A stretch of DNA of 64,000 bases from Leisingera daeponensis DSM 23529 (GCF_000473145.1 NZ_KI421500.1:496225-560224); one strand, 5' to 3'. Positions 54,920-64,000 are shown, counted from the first letter of the stretch. The notes: generated by a model from the letters alone, not told the origin. Made by a program: numbers and translations.

Positions 54920-55953
54920 CCCAAATATGTCCGTGCCGAACGGTGGCCTGAGGAGGTCAGGATTTCATAGCCGATGGTGCCCGCCGCATCGGCGAGCATG
55001 TCCACGGTCTGACGTTCGTTCAGGATTGCCAGCATGTCCGGCACCTCGGCCAGGTCGGTGACATCCACGGTGATCAGATCCATCGAGACACGGCCGACAA
55101 CGGGGCAGGGGGTGTCGCCCGCGTAAACCTGGATGCCGCCCTGGCCCATCGCACGGTGCAGCCCGTCGGCATAGCCGGCGGCAACGGTGGCGATGCGGCT
55201 GGGGCGTTTGGCGACCCACGCATTGCCGTAACCGGCGCTTTCGCCTGGCTCCATATCGCGCACCTGGATCACAGGCAGGTCCAGCTGCACCACCGGCAGC
55301 GCGTCCATGAACGGCAGCCCGCCATAGAGGCCGATGCCGGGGCGGCAGAGGTCGAAGTGGTAATCGGAGCCCAGCAGCATGCCGCCGGTCGCGGCCAGCG
55401 AGCGGGGGATGTCCAGCCCGTCCGTCAGCTCGCGGAAGGTGTGCAGCTGGCGGGCATTCATGCCGTGGCCCGGCTCATCGGCGCAGGCCAGATGCGACAT
55501 CAGGAGTACCGGGTTCTGGCCCAGGGCGATTTCCGCCACCGCGGCCCATTCGCCCGGCTCCATCCCCAGCCGGTTCATGCCGCTGTCCAGCTGCACCCCG
55601 AACGGGTGGCCCGGCAGGGTCTCGAAATGGCGCAGCATCTGGTCCAGCGAGTTCAGCATCGGCGTCAGCTGGAAATCCTTCAACAGCTTGGCGTCGCCCT
55701 CCATATGGCCGGAGAACACCGAAATGCCGGGGCCCGGCCCCAGCGCGCGGCGCAGCGCGCCGCCTTCCTCGGCCGCGGCCACAAAGAAGTTGCGCGCGCC
55801 CGCCCGGGCCAGCGCCTTGCCCACCCGGCCTGCATCCAGGCCGTAGCCGTTCGCCTTGACCACCGCGGCTGTCTCGCAGTTGGTCAGCGCATCCAGATTC
55901 CGCCAGTTGGTGACCAGCGCATCCAGGTTGATTGTCAATCTTGCCGTGCTCAT
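54916..55953 (-). CDS. alr: Alanine racemase
   Basis: 345 residues. [20 protein letters not shown] has the PLP lysine K33. The second-subunit catalytic Tyr lies near [20 protein letters not shown] and [36 protein letters not shown] follows. It makes D-alanine for peptidoglycan. Length is a little short of the usual 360-380 but complete. First gene of alr-mlaE-mlaF. Confidence 0.92.
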   Translation of the reverse strand: MSTARLTINLDALVTNWRNLDALTNCETAAVVKANGYGLDAGRVGKALARAGARNFFVAAAEEGGALRRALGPGPGISVFSGHMEGDAKLLKDFQLTPMLNSLDQMLRHFETLPGHPFGVQLDSGMNRLGMEPGEWAAVAEIALGQNPVLLMSHLACADEPGHGMNARQLHTFRELTDGLDIPRSLAATGGMLLGSDYHFDLCRPGIGLYGGLPFMDALPVVQLDLPVIQVRDMEPGESAGYGNAWVAKRPSRIATVAAGYADGLHRAMGQGGIQVYAGDTPCPVVGRVSMDLITVDVTDLAEVPDMLAILNERQTVDMLADAAGTIGYEILTSSGHRSARTYLG

Positions 55954-56032
55954 GCGGTGTTCATGACATGGGCGGGGCGCAGGTCAAGGGGGAAAAACCG
56001 GAATGCCGGCGGAGGTTTGCCTTTGAAGAAAC

Positions 56033-56069
56033 AAAAAAGCCCGGTCCGGCGGGGGAGCCGGCCCGGGCT
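56033..56069 (-). terminator. Terminator of dnaB
   Basis: On the minus strand AGCCCGG-G-CCGGC ... GCCGG-A-CCGGGCT with one mismatch, followed by TTTTTTG. About 80 bp after the dnaB stop, upstream of alr. Confidence 0.8.
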
Positions 56070-56148
56070 GGTGCTGATGGCCTGACGGTGAATGGATCCG
56101 GCAGGCAGCAGCGCTGAAATTCCGCGATCCGGGCCGCAGAGGCCGGGA

Positions 56149-57672
56149 TCAGTGCTCGTCGTAGCCTTGCTGCCAGGCCTTGGCGAGGTTGCCGAAGCGG
56201 GTGAACTGCGCCTCGAACGACAGCTCCACCGTGCCGATGGGGCCGTGACGCTGCTTGCCGACGATGACTTCGGCCTTGGCGTGCAGCCGCTCCATCGCCT
56301 GCTTCCACTCTTCCATCTTCTCCAGCTCGTGGTCGCCGGGCTTTTCCCGCTCCTTGTAGTATTCCTCGCGGAACACGAACATCACCACGTCGGCGTCCTG
56401 TTCGATCGAGCCCGATTCCCGAAGGTCGCTGAGCTGCGGACGCTTGTCCTCGCGGTTTTCCACCTGACGCGACAGCTGCGACAGCGCGATCACCGGAATG
56501 TGCAATTCCTTGGCAATCGCCTTCATCCCCATCGAGATTTCGGCGATCTCGTTGACCCGGTTGTCCGACATGCCGCGGCAGAGCTGCAGATAGTCGATCA
56601 CCAGAAGGTCCAGCCCGTGCGTCCGCTTCAGGCGCCGCGCCCGTGCGGCCAGCTGCGAGATCGGGATCGCGGGCGTGTCGTCAATGAACAGCGGGCAGCT
56701 TTCCAAGTCTTTGGCCGCCTGCACGAAGCGCCGGAATTCGCTTTCGGTCATGTCGCCCTGGCGGATCTTGTGCGAGGAGATTTCCGACGCTTCCGCCAGG
56801 ATCCGGCCTGCCAGCTGCTCGGCGCTCATCTCGAGGCTGAAGAACCCCACCACGCCGCCATCCAGCGCGCCTTCCGATCCGTCGGGTTTCACCCCGCGTT
56901 TGTATGCCTTGGCGACGTTGAAGGCGATGTTGGTCGCCAGCGACGTCTTACCCATAGAGGGGCGGCCTGCGAGGATGAGGAGGTCCGAGGGATGCAGGCC
57001 GCCAAGTTGTTTGTCGAGGTCTACCAGGCCCGTCGAGATGCCGGCCATGCCGCCACCCCGCTGATACGCCTCGTTGGTCACATTGACCGCTTCTGTGACG
57101 GCCTTCAGGAAAGATTTGAAGCCGCTTTCCGTCTGGCCCTGCTCTGCCAGCTGGTAAAGCGCCTGCTCTGCCTCAACGATCTGCTCTTTGGGTTCTGATG
57201 CCACGTCAACGCGGCGTGCCTTTTCTGAGATCGACTGGCCCAGGGCGATCAGCTCGCGCCGGATCGCCAGGTCGTAAATCATCTGCGCATAGTCCCGCAC
57301 CGCAAAGGCGGAGATCGACGCGCCGGCGAGCTTGGCCAGATAGGCCGGCCCGCCCAGTTCCTTCAGCCCTTCGTGGTCCTCCAGGAACGCCTTCAGCGTC
57401 ACTGGCGAGGCCAGCGCGTTCTTGGAGATCCGCGCCGCCGCCACCTCATAGATGCGGGCATGGACCGGGTCGTAGAAATGCGACGAGTCGATGATCAGCG
57501 CGATCTTGTCGTAGACCTCGTTGTTGGTCAGGATCGCGCCCAAGAGCTGCTGTTCCGCCTCCACCGAATGGGGCAGCTCGTTGTCCGGCATCGCGGCCGC
57601 CTGCGCCGCGGCGGGTTCGGGCATCGGTGCAGGAGGGGGCATATCGCCGTCGAAAGGGGTAATCTCGTTCAT
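56149..57672 (-). CDS. dnaB: Replicative DNA helicase
   Basis: 507 residues from ATG 57672 (GTG 57675 is adjacent). N-terminal domain from LPHSVEAEQQLLGAILTNNE. RecA-like core: Walker A LAGRPSMGKTSLATNIAF, Walker B LDLLVIDYLQLCRG, and SQLSRQVENREDKRPQLSDL plus ESGSIEQDADVVMFVFREEYY. DnaB is the hexameric helicase at the fork. Length is standard. Its upstream region holds DnaA- and CtrA-type sites. Between alr and pyrE on the same strand, as I recall from other Rhodobacteraceae. Confidence 0.95.
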   Translation of the reverse strand: MNEITPFDGDMPPPAPMPEPAAAQAAAMPDNELPHSVEAEQQLLGAILTNNEVYDKIALIIDSSHFYDPVHARIYEVAAARISKNALASPVTLKAFLEDHEGLKELGGPAYLAKLAGASISAFAVRDYAQMIYDLAIRRELIALGQSISEKARRVDVASEPKEQIVEAEQALYQLAEQGQTESGFKSFLKAVTEAVNVTNEAYQRGGGMAGISTGLVDLDKQLGGLHPSDLLILAGRPSMGKTSLATNIAFNVAKAYKRGVKPDGSEGALDGGVVGFFSLEMSAEQLAGRILAEASEISSHKIRQGDMTESEFRRFVQAAKDLESCPLFIDDTPAIPISQLAARARRLKRTHGLDLLVIDYLQLCRGMSDNRVNEIAEISMGMKAIAKELHIPVIALSQLSRQVENREDKRPQLSDLRESGSIEQDADVVMFVFREEYYKEREKPGDHELEKMEEWKQAMERLHAKAEVIVGKQRHGPIGTVELSFEAQFTRFGNLAKAWQQGYDEH

Positions 57673-58013
57673 CACTGCTCTCGTCTTTCCGGCCGCCTTA
57701 TACGGTGCGCGGGGCCATTCGCCTATCTGGGAATCTCTGGGGATTCCCTGTGGATATCCGCACCGGGCCTGTGGGCTGTTTACCGCATTGGGCCAGCAAG
57801 CCTGTCCTATGCAGGCTACATGATGCGGCCGTGTTTGGATAGGCCCCCATATCTGCGCATCAGCCGCCGCGGGGAACGATTCGAGGCGGGCTTTTCCACA
57901 GCCCGCCGGGGAGCGCTTAACTTCGCGTTAAGCGGATCTTCGCGTGCCGCGCCTGCTGCGGCCCTGCCGGCGGCCCTGGCGGCGGACTGGCGGGCAATCT
58001 GCCCGCCGCAGCC
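57673..58013 (-). promoter_or_regulatory. 341-bp control region upstream of dnaB with CtrA-, DnaA- and CcrM-type sites
   Basis: CGCTTAAC-TTCGC-GTTAAGCG at 57914-57934 is a palindrome that contains TTAA-N7-TTAA (57917-57931). TTTTCCACA (57892-57900) fits the DnaA-box consensus TTWTNCACA, and TGTGGATAT (57749-57757) is one base off. GANTC sites lie at 57731, 57742 and 57878. No gene is seen here. It also holds the 3' end of the pyrE message. Confidence 0.6.
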
Positions 58014-58694
58014 TCACTCTGCCTTGTTGGCGTCCTGCCAGGCGCGCGGATCCTTGAGGAATTTCTCCACCTCGGCGAGCGTCTCCTCGCTGAAGCTTTT
58101 CTGTGCCTTGGCTTCTGCCAGAACATCCCACCAGGTGCACAGGTAATGCAGCTCAACGCCGTGGTCGCCCAGGCGTTTGGTGGTTTCGGGGAAGATATCG
58201 TAATAGAAGATCACCGCGGTGTGGCCGCAAGACGCGCCGGTTTCGCGGATTGCATCGACAAAGGACAGTTTGGAGCCGCCGTCGGTGGTCATGTCTTCCA
58301 CGAGCAGCACCCGCTGATCCTCGGTCATCACCCCTTCGATGCGGGCGTTCCTGCCATAGCCCTTGGGCTTCTTGCGCACATAGGTCATCGGCAACGCCAG
58401 CCGCTCCGCCACCAGCGCGGCAAACGGAATGCCCGCAGTCTCGCCGCCGGCGATGTTGTCAAACGCCTCAAACCCCGCGTTGCGCATCACGGTCACCGCC
58501 ATGAAATCCATCAGGGTGGAGCGGATGCGCGGGAAGGAGATCAGCTTGCGGCAGTCGATATAGCTGGGCGAAGGCAGGCCGGACGCCAGCGTATAGGGGG
58601 TCTCTGTATTGAAGTTCACCGCGCCGATTTCCAGCAGCATCCGGGCCGACAGGCGGGCGATTTCTTCTTTCGACGGGTAGGAAGAGGGGATCAT
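58014..58694 (-). CDS. pyrE: Orotate phosphoribosyltransferase
   Basis: 226 residues from ATG 58694, with AAGG at 9-bp spacing; ATG 58706 is an alternative. [20 protein letters not shown] and the PRPP motif [20 protein letters not shown] are diagnostic. It makes orotidine 5'-phosphate in pyrimidine synthesis. pyrC, its pathway partner, lies on the same strand 1.6 kb upstream, separated by an RTX gene. Confidence 0.94.
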   Translation of the reverse strand: MIPSSYPSKEEIARLSARMLLEIGAVNFNTETPYTLASGLPSPSYIDCRKLISFPRIRSTLMDFMAVTVMRNAGFEAFDNIAGGETAGIPFAALVAERLALPMTYVRKKPKGYGRNARIEGVMTEDQRVLLVEDMTTDGGSKLSFVDAIRETGASCGHTAVIFYYDIFPETTKRLGDHGVELHYLCTWWDVLAEAKAQKSFSEETLAEVEKFLKDPRAWQDANKAE

Positions 58695-58770
58695 GGCGGC
58701 GGGCATCCTTTGCGGCAGCGGTTTTGCTGTCCTTAAACCGGAACGCCACCGGTTTGAAGCCCCGGCGAAG

Positions 58771-58802
58771 GGCCGGCCCCCCAATGATCGCGGGGGCCGG
58801 CC
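58771..58802 (-). terminator. Strong hairpin after the RTX gene
   Basis: GGCCGGCCCCC - loop of 10 - GGGGGCCGGCC, a perfect 11-bp stem 11 bp beyond the RTX stop. No T-run, so it may protect the 3' end or act as a weak terminator before pyrE. Confidence 0.6.
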
Positions 58803-58812
58803 GCAGCGCGGG

Positions 58813-60168
58813 TCAGAAAATGAAATCGTTGCCCGACAGGTCGGCAATCCCGACCCCGTCCAGCGTGATCGTGTTGCCATTTCCGTCGCTGATCACAGCA
58901 TTGCCGTCTTCTTCGGACAGGTGGTTGTTCTTCAGATCGCGGAAGGACCTGATGCTGTTCACACCGGACAGGTCGATCTTTTCCTTCCGCCCGGCAGTCT
59001 CGAAATCGGACACGGTGTCGTCGCCAAAGGCGCCCTTGAAGATGAACCGGTCGGCGCCGCCTTCCCCGAACAGCTCGTCGTTGCCGCCGTCGCCCAGGAT
59101 CTTGTCGCGCCCGGCGCCGCCCAGGATCAGGTCATCGCCGCCTTTGCCGGACAGCGTGTCATTGCCGCCCAGACCCATCAGGCGGTTGCCGCCGCCGTTG
59201 CCCAAAAGCTTGTCCGCGCTTTCGGAGCCGCGCGCGCGTTCGATGCTTTTCAGCGTGTCGCGGTCCCCGAATCCGTCAATGGCAAAGCCCTTGGCCAGGT
59301 TCACGGTCACGCCCTCCTCGCCGCCATAGCGTTCGTCGCGGTCATAGCGGACCTCGTCCTGGCCTTTGCCGCCGTTGATGGTGTCGTTGCCTTCGATGCC
59401 GCGGAAATAGTTGGCCTTGCCGTTGCCGGTCAGCTTGTCGTCATGGGCAGAGCCGCGCAGCGCCTCGATGCTTTTCAGCGTGTCGGTCTTGCCCCAGCCG
59501 TCCGTCGCGGTGCCTGTGCCCAGATGCGCAACGACGCCGCTGGGGTCATTGGTAAAGGCGACCTGGTCGAAGCTGCCGCTGCCGCCATTGTAGGTGTCGC
59601 GCCCGTCGGAACTGACGAAGTAGTCGTCGCCGGCACCGCCGTTGAACGTGTCGCGGCCCGCCGTGCCGTAGAATTCGTCGTCTTCGGTGGAACTGGTGGT
59701 GGCCAGCGACGACCAGGCAATGACCTGGCCCGCAGCCAGTGCCCCGGCGGGATCGGACAAGCTGGAGATGGTAGCGTCGAAGGCCTTCCAATCCGCCGGT
59801 GAACTCACTTGCGGCAGCGCCGCCCCGTCGATCACGAAATAGAACTCTGTATCAGTGTTGTCGCCGGTTTCAAAAGTGACCCCCAGGATCACACTGGTGC
59901 CGCCGGACCAAGTGACCTGGGTCAATATGGTCTCGTCGGAGAGGAAGTTGAAGCTGGGGTTATTCAGATTAACGCCGCCGGAGATCGCCTGAAGGACATC
60001 GTCATTCATGTCGATAAAGGCCACGCCGTCGTCGTCACGGCCGATAATTGAGTAGGTGAAGGTCGAACTGGCGTTCGGAACCGTCACTTGCACTTCGACG
60101 TTGCTGACGGACGACGGTTCGCCGTCCACAAAATCGACCCGCGCGCCACTGAAAGTAAAAGTTGTCAT
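58813..60168 (-). CDS. RTX calcium-binding secreted protein
   Basis: 451 residues, strongly acidic (pI low), no N-terminal signal. Residues ~1-150 are an unrecognised beta-rich domain. From ~165 come RTX nonapeptides GGxGxDx: [33 protein letters not shown] and [20 protein letters not shown]. Two longer copies share DTLKSIExxRGS-x-x-x-DKLxGNG (near 230 and 310). The C-terminus ends in hydrophobic LSGNDFIF, a T1SS signal style. No T1SS exporter gene is in the window. Its position splits pyrE from pyrC. Confidence 0.88.
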   Translation of the reverse strand: MTTFTFSGARVDFVDGEPSSVSNVEVQVTVPNASSTFTYSIIGRDDDGVAFIDMNDDVLQAISGGVNLNNPSFNFLSDETILTQVTWSGGTSVILGVTFETGDNTDTEFYFVIDGAALPQVSSPADWKAFDATISSLSDPAGALAAGQVIAWSSLATTSSTEDDEFYGTAGRDTFNGGAGDDYFVSSDGRDTYNGGSGSFDQVAFTNDPSGVVAHLGTGTATDGWGKTDTLKSIEALRGSAHDDKLTGNGKANYFRGIEGNDTINGGKGQDEVRYDRDERYGGEEGVTVNLAKGFAIDGFGDRDTLKSIERARGSESADKLLGNGGGNRLMGLGGNDTLSGKGGDDLILGGAGRDKILGDGGNDELFGEGGADRFIFKGAFGDDTVSDFETAGRKEKIDLSGVNSIRSFRDLKNNHLSEEDGNAVISDGNGNTITLDGVGIADLSGNDFIF

Positions 60169-60300
60169 TCTCTTGCCCCCCTACCGGTAAAAGCCAGCGG
60201 CAGCCGCTGGCGGAAATCAATAGCCCGATACTTGAGTGGGGCTGCTGATTCCCGGCAAGGCGACGGGGAGAAAATTTTTACTGTTGGTTAACAAGTGTTG

Positions 60301-61341
60301 CTATTCGGCACGCCAGTACACGTCAAAGCCCGGATCAAACACGGTGACAGGCCCGTCGCCGGTCTCGATCTTCTCCGGAAATGCCACGGCGGTCTCCGAC
60401 TTGGTCAGGGTCAGCGTCTGATCGCTCACCGGCAGCCCATAGAACGCAGGGCCATGTTCCGAGGCAAAGCCCGCCAGCTTGTTCAGCGCCCCTTCTTCCT
60501 CGAACACATGCGCCAAGAGGGACATGGTATTTGTGGCGGTGAAACAGCCGGCACAGCCGCAGGCGCTTTCCTTGTTCGGGTCGGTATGGGGGGCGGAGTC
60601 GGTGCCCAGAAAATACCGCTTGTCGCCCGAGGTGGCCGCGGCACGCAGCGCCAGCCGGTGCTCTTCGCGCTTGGCAACCGGCAGGCAGTAGTAATGCGGC
60701 TTGATGCCGCCCACCAGGATGTGGTTGCGGTTGATGATCAGGTGGTGCGTGGTGATCGTCGCGCCCAGATCACGCTCCTGGCTCGCCACATAGTCTGCCG
60801 CGTTTTTGGTAGTGATATGCTCCATCACCACCCGCAGCCCCGGGGTCGACCGGCGGATCGGATCCAGCACCCGGTCGATGAACACCGCCTCGCGGTCGAA
60901 GATGTCGATGTCGTGGTCGGTCACCTCGCCATGGGTGCAGAGCGGCAGGCCGATCTCGGCCATCTTCTCCAGCACCGGGCGCACCTTGTCGAAATCGCGC
61001 ACGCCAGAGGCCGAATTGGTGGTTGCCCCCGCCGGATACAGCTTCACCGCCTTGACCAGCCCGCTGGCATGGGCGGCGGCCACATCCGCCGGATCGGTGT
61101 CCTCTGTCAGGTAGAGGGTCATCAGCGGTTCAAACGCCATGCCGCCGGGCAGCGCCGCCAGAATGCGGTCGCGGTAGGCGGCGGCCTGGTCCCCGGTCAC
61201 CACCGGCGGCACCAGGTTCGGCATGATGATGGCGCGGCCGAAATGGCGGGCGGTTTCGGGCAGCACGGCTTGCAGCATCGCGCCGTCGCGCAGATGCAGG
61301 TGCCAGTCGTCGGGGCGGGGGATGGTCAGCGTCTGGGTCAT
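60301..61341 (-). CDS. pyrC: Dihydroorotase
   Basis: 346 residues, class II type. [11 protein letters not shown] gives H14 and H16 for zinc; K100 in [18 protein letters not shown] is the carbamylated lysine. [20 protein letters not shown] and [20 protein letters not shown] hold the remaining ligands and the catalytic Asp. It closes carbamoyl-aspartate to dihydroorotate. Length is normal for the E. coli-like class. Confidence 0.94.
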   Translation of the reverse strand: MTQTLTIPRPDDWHLHLRDGAMLQAVLPETARHFGRAIIMPNLVPPVVTGDQAAAYRDRILAALPGGMAFEPLMTLYLTEDTDPADVAAAHASGLVKAVKLYPAGATTNSASGVRDFDKVRPVLEKMAEIGLPLCTHGEVTDHDIDIFDREAVFIDRVLDPIRRSTPGLRVVMEHITTKNAADYVASQERDLGATITTHHLIINRNHILVGGIKPHYYCLPVAKREEHRLALRAAATSGDKRYFLGTDSAPHTDPNKESACGCAGCFTATNTMSLLAHVFEEEGALNKLAGFASEHGPAFYGLPVSDQTLTLTKSETAVAFPEKIETGDGPVTVFDPGFDVYWRAE

Positions 61342-61405
61342 GCGCCCGCGTTAGCACATGGCAGCGGCGAAACAAAGCGGCGGATTGACCGGGGGCTGCC
61401 GCTGT

Positions 61406-62362
61406 TCAGCGCTTGGGCGGGAACCGGAATTCGCCGCTTTCGGCGCGCTGTTCCAGCTCCTGCAGGCGGCGGCGGAACCGCGGCGCCCGCATCCGCTCGG
61501 TCACGTTGCGGCACACGAGCGCAACCAGATAGTTGCGGTCCTCGCGCTCCAGCCGGCCCAGCAGGTTGCGCAGGTAGAAAGAATTGTTGCGGCGGCTGCG
61601 GAACAGCTTGTGGAACGCCGCCGCCGTCAGCTTGCGGCTGCCGGCCAGCGACAGGATGTGATAGAGCATCTCCATCTCGATCAGCCGGGTCTGCACTGCA
61701 TCGCCCAGGTAGGGCGCCCGCAGCCGGGTCACATTCCGGCGGGCAAACAGCGAGGCGTGCATGGCGTCCAGCCGCTCCTGCGGGTCATAGATCACAAAGG
61801 CCTGTTCCGCCGCATCCAGCATATCCGGCGCATAGCCGTAGCGGTCGGTGAACGACAGGCGGCGCATCTCGGTGAACCGGTCGTCCCATTCGGTCATCCG
61901 CGGCTCCAGCGTCGCCTGCGGCTGCACCGCCACCACCACGGCGCCGGGGGCCGCCACCGAATAGGCCGCCGCCGCATAGCCGCAAGGGCCTGCGCCGTAG
62001 AAGATCACATTGTCAAACTCGTCGAAGAAGCCGTCATCGATCAGCTGGTCGAAGAAGCCGTAGATTTTCTCGTCGCGGAACCAGGTGTCGCCGTCGGAGA
62101 CCACGCACATATGCGACCAGCCCAGGTTCTTTACCAGGTCAAACCCCAGCGGCTGCGCCAGGTCGGACAGGTTGTGAATGCCCTGCATGGTCTCAAAGGT
62201 CACCAGCAGCGTGTTGCCCTGGTCGATGAAGGTGGCAAAGTGGCGGCTGCCCAGCGGCTGGTGCATTCCGTACTCTTCCGCCAGGGCCGCCATCCGGGCC
62301 TTCCACTGCACAGGCTTCAGCCCGGAGAGGTCTTCTTCCAGATTTTCAAGTCCGTCCGGCAT
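61406..62362 (-). CDS. Conserved hypothetical, often labelled phosphoadenosine phosphosulfate reductase
   Basis: 318 residues from ATG 62362 (MPDGLENLEEDLSGLKPVQW). The middle VIFYGAGPCGYAAAAYSVAA is an alpha/beta-hydrolase-like nucleophile elbow with Cys in a GxGxCG context; VIYDPQERLDAMHASLFAR follows. It lacks the ECGLH active-site motif of PAPS reductases, so that label is not supported. Start at 62362 rather than 62416 because the former has GAGGATA upstream. Cytoplasmic. Function unknown. Confidence 0.7.
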   Translation of the reverse strand: MPDGLENLEEDLSGLKPVQWKARMAALAEEYGMHQPLGSRHFATFIDQGNTLLVTFETMQGIHNLSDLAQPLGFDLVKNLGWSHMCVVSDGDTWFRDEKIYGFFDQLIDDGFFDEFDNVIFYGAGPCGYAAAAYSVAAPGAVVVAVQPQATLEPRMTEWDDRFTEMRRLSFTDRYGYAPDMLDAAEQAFVIYDPQERLDAMHASLFARRNVTRLRAPYLGDAVQTRLIEMEMLYHILSLAGSRKLTAAAFHKLFRSRRNNSFYLRNLLGRLEREDRNYLVALVCRNVTERMRAPRFRRRLQELEQRAESGEFRFPPKR

Positions 62363-62512
62363 ACCTGCTATCCTCTGCGCCCGCCGCAATACTGCGGGCT
62401 TGCTGCTCGGAGACACAGTTAGGCGGCAATTGAGGCCAAATTTGGAAAAACTTCTGCCTCTTTAGGGCGTTGCAGCGTCCATTCGGCGGCCTTCCGGCGC
62501 AGCGCCTGCGGC

Positions 62513-63586
62513 TCAGCTGCCCTCTTCGGGCTGCGGTCCGGCGGCCTGTTCCTGCATGGCAAAGCCGCGCAGCAGCTCTGCCGCCGCCGGGCTCACCGCG
62601 CGCGAGGGCGGCGTCATCAGCAGCCGGGCAAACAGCGCGCGGAAGGGCTCCTGCTGCATCAGCGCCGCAAACCGCTCATGGCGCCACGCCACCGCGCCGG
62701 CATGCAGCCGCGCCAGCTCCGGGTCGCGCAGCAGGCCCGCTTGCAGCTCTGCCCGCGCCGCGCTGCTGCGCGCGATGGAAGTGTCGCTGGCCGCGCAGTA
62801 ATTGCGCTCCACCCAGTAATCCATCCCCAGCTCCGCCTGCCGGTTGACCCGGCCGCGGTCGGCCTTCAGCACATAGCTCTCCATCGCGCCCAACGGATAA
62901 TGGTTCAGCTGCGCCAGACGCCCGTTCGGCCGGCCATAGCTGGAGAACAGCCGCTTGGTCTTGAACTCGGCGCCCAGCTCGCGCCCCTCGCAGTCGAACC
63001 AGCGGAACCGGTCAAGCCGCGCCGCGTCTTTCACATCGCGGGGCCGGTGGACGCCGCATTTGCGGTAGGTGCCGTTGTTGCGGTACAGCGTCTTGAACAT
63101 CACCGCCCGCCAGGGCCAGTGAATCACCTCTGGCGCGCAGCGGGTGAACTGCTCTGTCACCGGCTGATCCTCATAGCGCACGATGCCGGCATTGCCGAAC
63201 AGCCGCCAGGTCAGCGTCACCGCATCCGCCTGCGGCAGCGCCGCCAGAAGGTCCGCCACCGTGCCATCGCCGGTCTTGATGCAGACAAACTCGTCGATAT
63301 CCAGCACCAGCACCCAATCGGCCTGCTGCATCAGCGGATGCCGGTCCGCCTGTTTCAGCGCGGTGAACTGGATGCCGCCCTTGTGGTAAGGCCCCTCGTT
63401 GCGCACATGAGAGAGCTGCCCCAGCGCCTCCAGCCGGTCCAGCATCCGGGCGGTGCCGTCCTGGCAATTGTTGGAGAAGACAAGGAAGTCGGTAAATCCG
63501 GCGGCCCGGTGATGGGCCAGCCATTCCAGCAGAAAGGCGGCTTCGTTGCGCACGCAGAGGACGGCCAGAACCCGCACCGGCCTCAC
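62513..63586 (-). CDS. Glycosyltransferase family 2-like protein
   Basis: 357 residues from GTG 63586. VRPVRVLAVLCVRNEAAFLL and EWLAHHRAAGFTDFLVFSNN are the nucleotide-binding region; WVLVLDIDEFVCIKTGDG contains the DxD metal motif. The next part includes WPWRAVMFKTLYRNNGTYRK and HRPRDVKD. It matches the GT family annotated Glyco_tranf_2_4, which tends to glycosylate surface polymers. The GTG overlaps the stop of a 22-codon upstream frame (GTGA). Acceptor unknown. Confidence 0.8.
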   Translation of the reverse strand: MRPVRVLAVLCVRNEAAFLLEWLAHHRAAGFTDFLVFSNNCQDGTARMLDRLEALGQLSHVRNEGPYHKGGIQFTALKQADRHPLMQQADWVLVLDIDEFVCIKTGDGTVADLLAALPQADAVTLTWRLFGNAGIVRYEDQPVTEQFTRCAPEVIHWPWRAVMFKTLYRNNGTYRKCGVHRPRDVKDAARLDRFRWFDCEGRELGAEFKTKRLFSSYGRPNGRLAQLNHYPLGAMESYVLKADRGRVNRQAELGMDYWVERNYCAASDTSIARSSAARAELQAGLLRDPELARLHAGAVAWRHERFAALMQQEPFRALFARLLMTPPSRAVSPAAAELLRGFAMQEQAAGPQPEEGS

Positions 63587-63651
63587 GCCTCCGGAGCGGC
63601 CGCGGCGGGGCCAGCGGGCTGATAGGGCGGCATGTGCGGGGCTCTGCCCAT
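63583..63651 (-). CDS. 22-residue upstream frame coupled to the glycosyltransferase gene
   Basis: ATG 63651 with GAGGAG about 15 bp before it opens MGRAPHMPPYQPAGPAAAAP, EA, stop at 63583. The stop overlaps the GT start as GTGA. It may be a leader peptide for translational coupling or a relic of an upstream gene. Low confidence that a protein is made. Confidence 0.35.
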   Translation of the reverse strand: MGRAPHMPPYQPAGPAAAAPEA

Positions 63652-63842
63652 GGCGTGCTTCTCGCTCCTCGTAACCCGCGCCCGGCTCAGCGCATTCCTG
63701 GTGCGGAGTTTTACCCGCCCGGACGGGATTTACAACTCTGCGCCGGCCCGCACGGCGCCTGCCTCTGCAGCGCAGCCGCGCCGCGCGGCTTGACCGGGGC
63801 CGCGCGGCGTGGCCTGTTGGGCGGGGCAAAAGGAGGCTCAGC

Positions 63843-64000
63843 ATGCAGCAGGCGCAGTCAATTGATCAGGTCCAGCAGGTTCTCTCCAGCCAGGGCTATG
63901 TCTGCGGCCGGGCGCTGGCCACGGTGGTGTTCCTGTCGCTGAAACTGGGCCGGCCGCTGTTCCTGGAGGGCGAGGCCGGCACCGGCAAGACCGAGATCGC
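63843..64000 (+). CDS. MoxR-family AAA+ ATPase, 5' end
   Basis: 52 residues up to the right edge: MQQAQSIDQVQQVLSSQGYV, then FLSLKLGRPLFLEGEAGTGKT. GEAGTGKTE is the MoxR-type Walker A. ATG 63843 follows AAAGGAGG. MoxR ATPases work as chaperones for metalloenzyme maturation, usually next to a von Willebrand A-domain partner, which would lie beyond the window. Divergent from the GT gene. Confidence 0.85.
   Translation, partial: MQQAQSIDQVQQVLSSQGYVCGRALATVVFLSLKLGRPLFLEGEAGTGKTEI

Overview
The window is high-GC alphaproteobacterial chromosome. Its best fit is the Roseobacter group of the Rhodobacteraceae (Leisingera/Phaeobacter/Ruegeria-like). The reasons are a nuo operon interleaved with small accessory genes, the nuoN-birA-coaX-RNase J order, a TatABC / NlpD / Pcm / SurE block, CtrA-, DnaA- and CcrM-type sites, Hint and RTX proteins, a methanethiol oxidase and roseobacter-style intergenic repeats. 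This placement is inferred from gene content, not from a search.

Layout. (1) 1-17648, plus strand: the 3' end of nuoC, then nuoD, E, F, G, H, I, J, K, L, M, N, which encode proton-pumping NADH:quinone oxidoreductase (complex I). Nine extra genes sit between the subunit genes, many with 4-bp start/stop overlaps: a sulfotransferase-like protein, an anchored protein, two small family-of-unknown-function proteins, a MAPEG-like membrane protein, two lipoproteins, an A/T-rich secreted protein and a carboxymuconolactone-decarboxylase-like protein. The operon ends at a strong terminator. (2) 17719-20924, plus strand: birA, coaX and RNase J. (3) 21141-24845, minus strand: a 59-residue protein, an RhlE-like DEAD-box helicase and release factor 3. 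(4) 25026-37182, mixed strands: a hybrid histidine kinase, a Hint protein, an atypical SDR, a DNA-alkylation-repair protein, an ArsM-like arsenite methyltransferase between two copies of one hairpin repeat, an orphan Fe/phosphonate-type ABC ATPase, a GNAT protein, a DUF998-like membrane protein, a WYL regulator with a monooxygenase-like gene under a perfect 24-bp inverted repeat, and tatABC. (5) 37465-38929: an unrecognised lysine-rich protein and a DUF815-type ATPase. (6) 39004-45513, minus strand: nlpD-like, pcm, surE, SDR, two small proteins and purF. (7) 45869-48937, minus strand: a membrane protein, methanethiol oxidase (SBP56 family) and a second Hint protein. This cassette lies between purF and cvpA, which form one operon in E. 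coli. (8) 49272-57672, minus strand: cvpA, radA, a coiled-coil membrane protein, PqiA-like, a membrane protein, mlaF, mlaE, alr and dnaB. (9) 58014-63651, minus strand: pyrE, an RTX protein, pyrC, a conserved hypothetical, and a glycosyltransferase with a 22-codon upstream frame. A MoxR-type ATPase begins on the plus strand at the right edge.

Most of the window is housekeeping: respiration, cofactors, RNA decay and translation, Tat export, protein repair, nucleotide synthesis, DNA replication and repair, and outer-membrane lipid transport. The accessory interest lies in four places. The first is the extra genes inside nuo. The second is two promoter regions (upstream of the second Hint gene and upstream of dnaB) that combine a TTAA-N7-TTAA CtrA-type box, DnaA-type boxes and three GANTC sites each. 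The third is several families of intergenic palindromic repeats. The fourth is the insertion-like position of the MtoX/Hint cassette and of the RTX gene. No tRNA, rRNA, insertion sequence, phage or CRISPR array was recognised.
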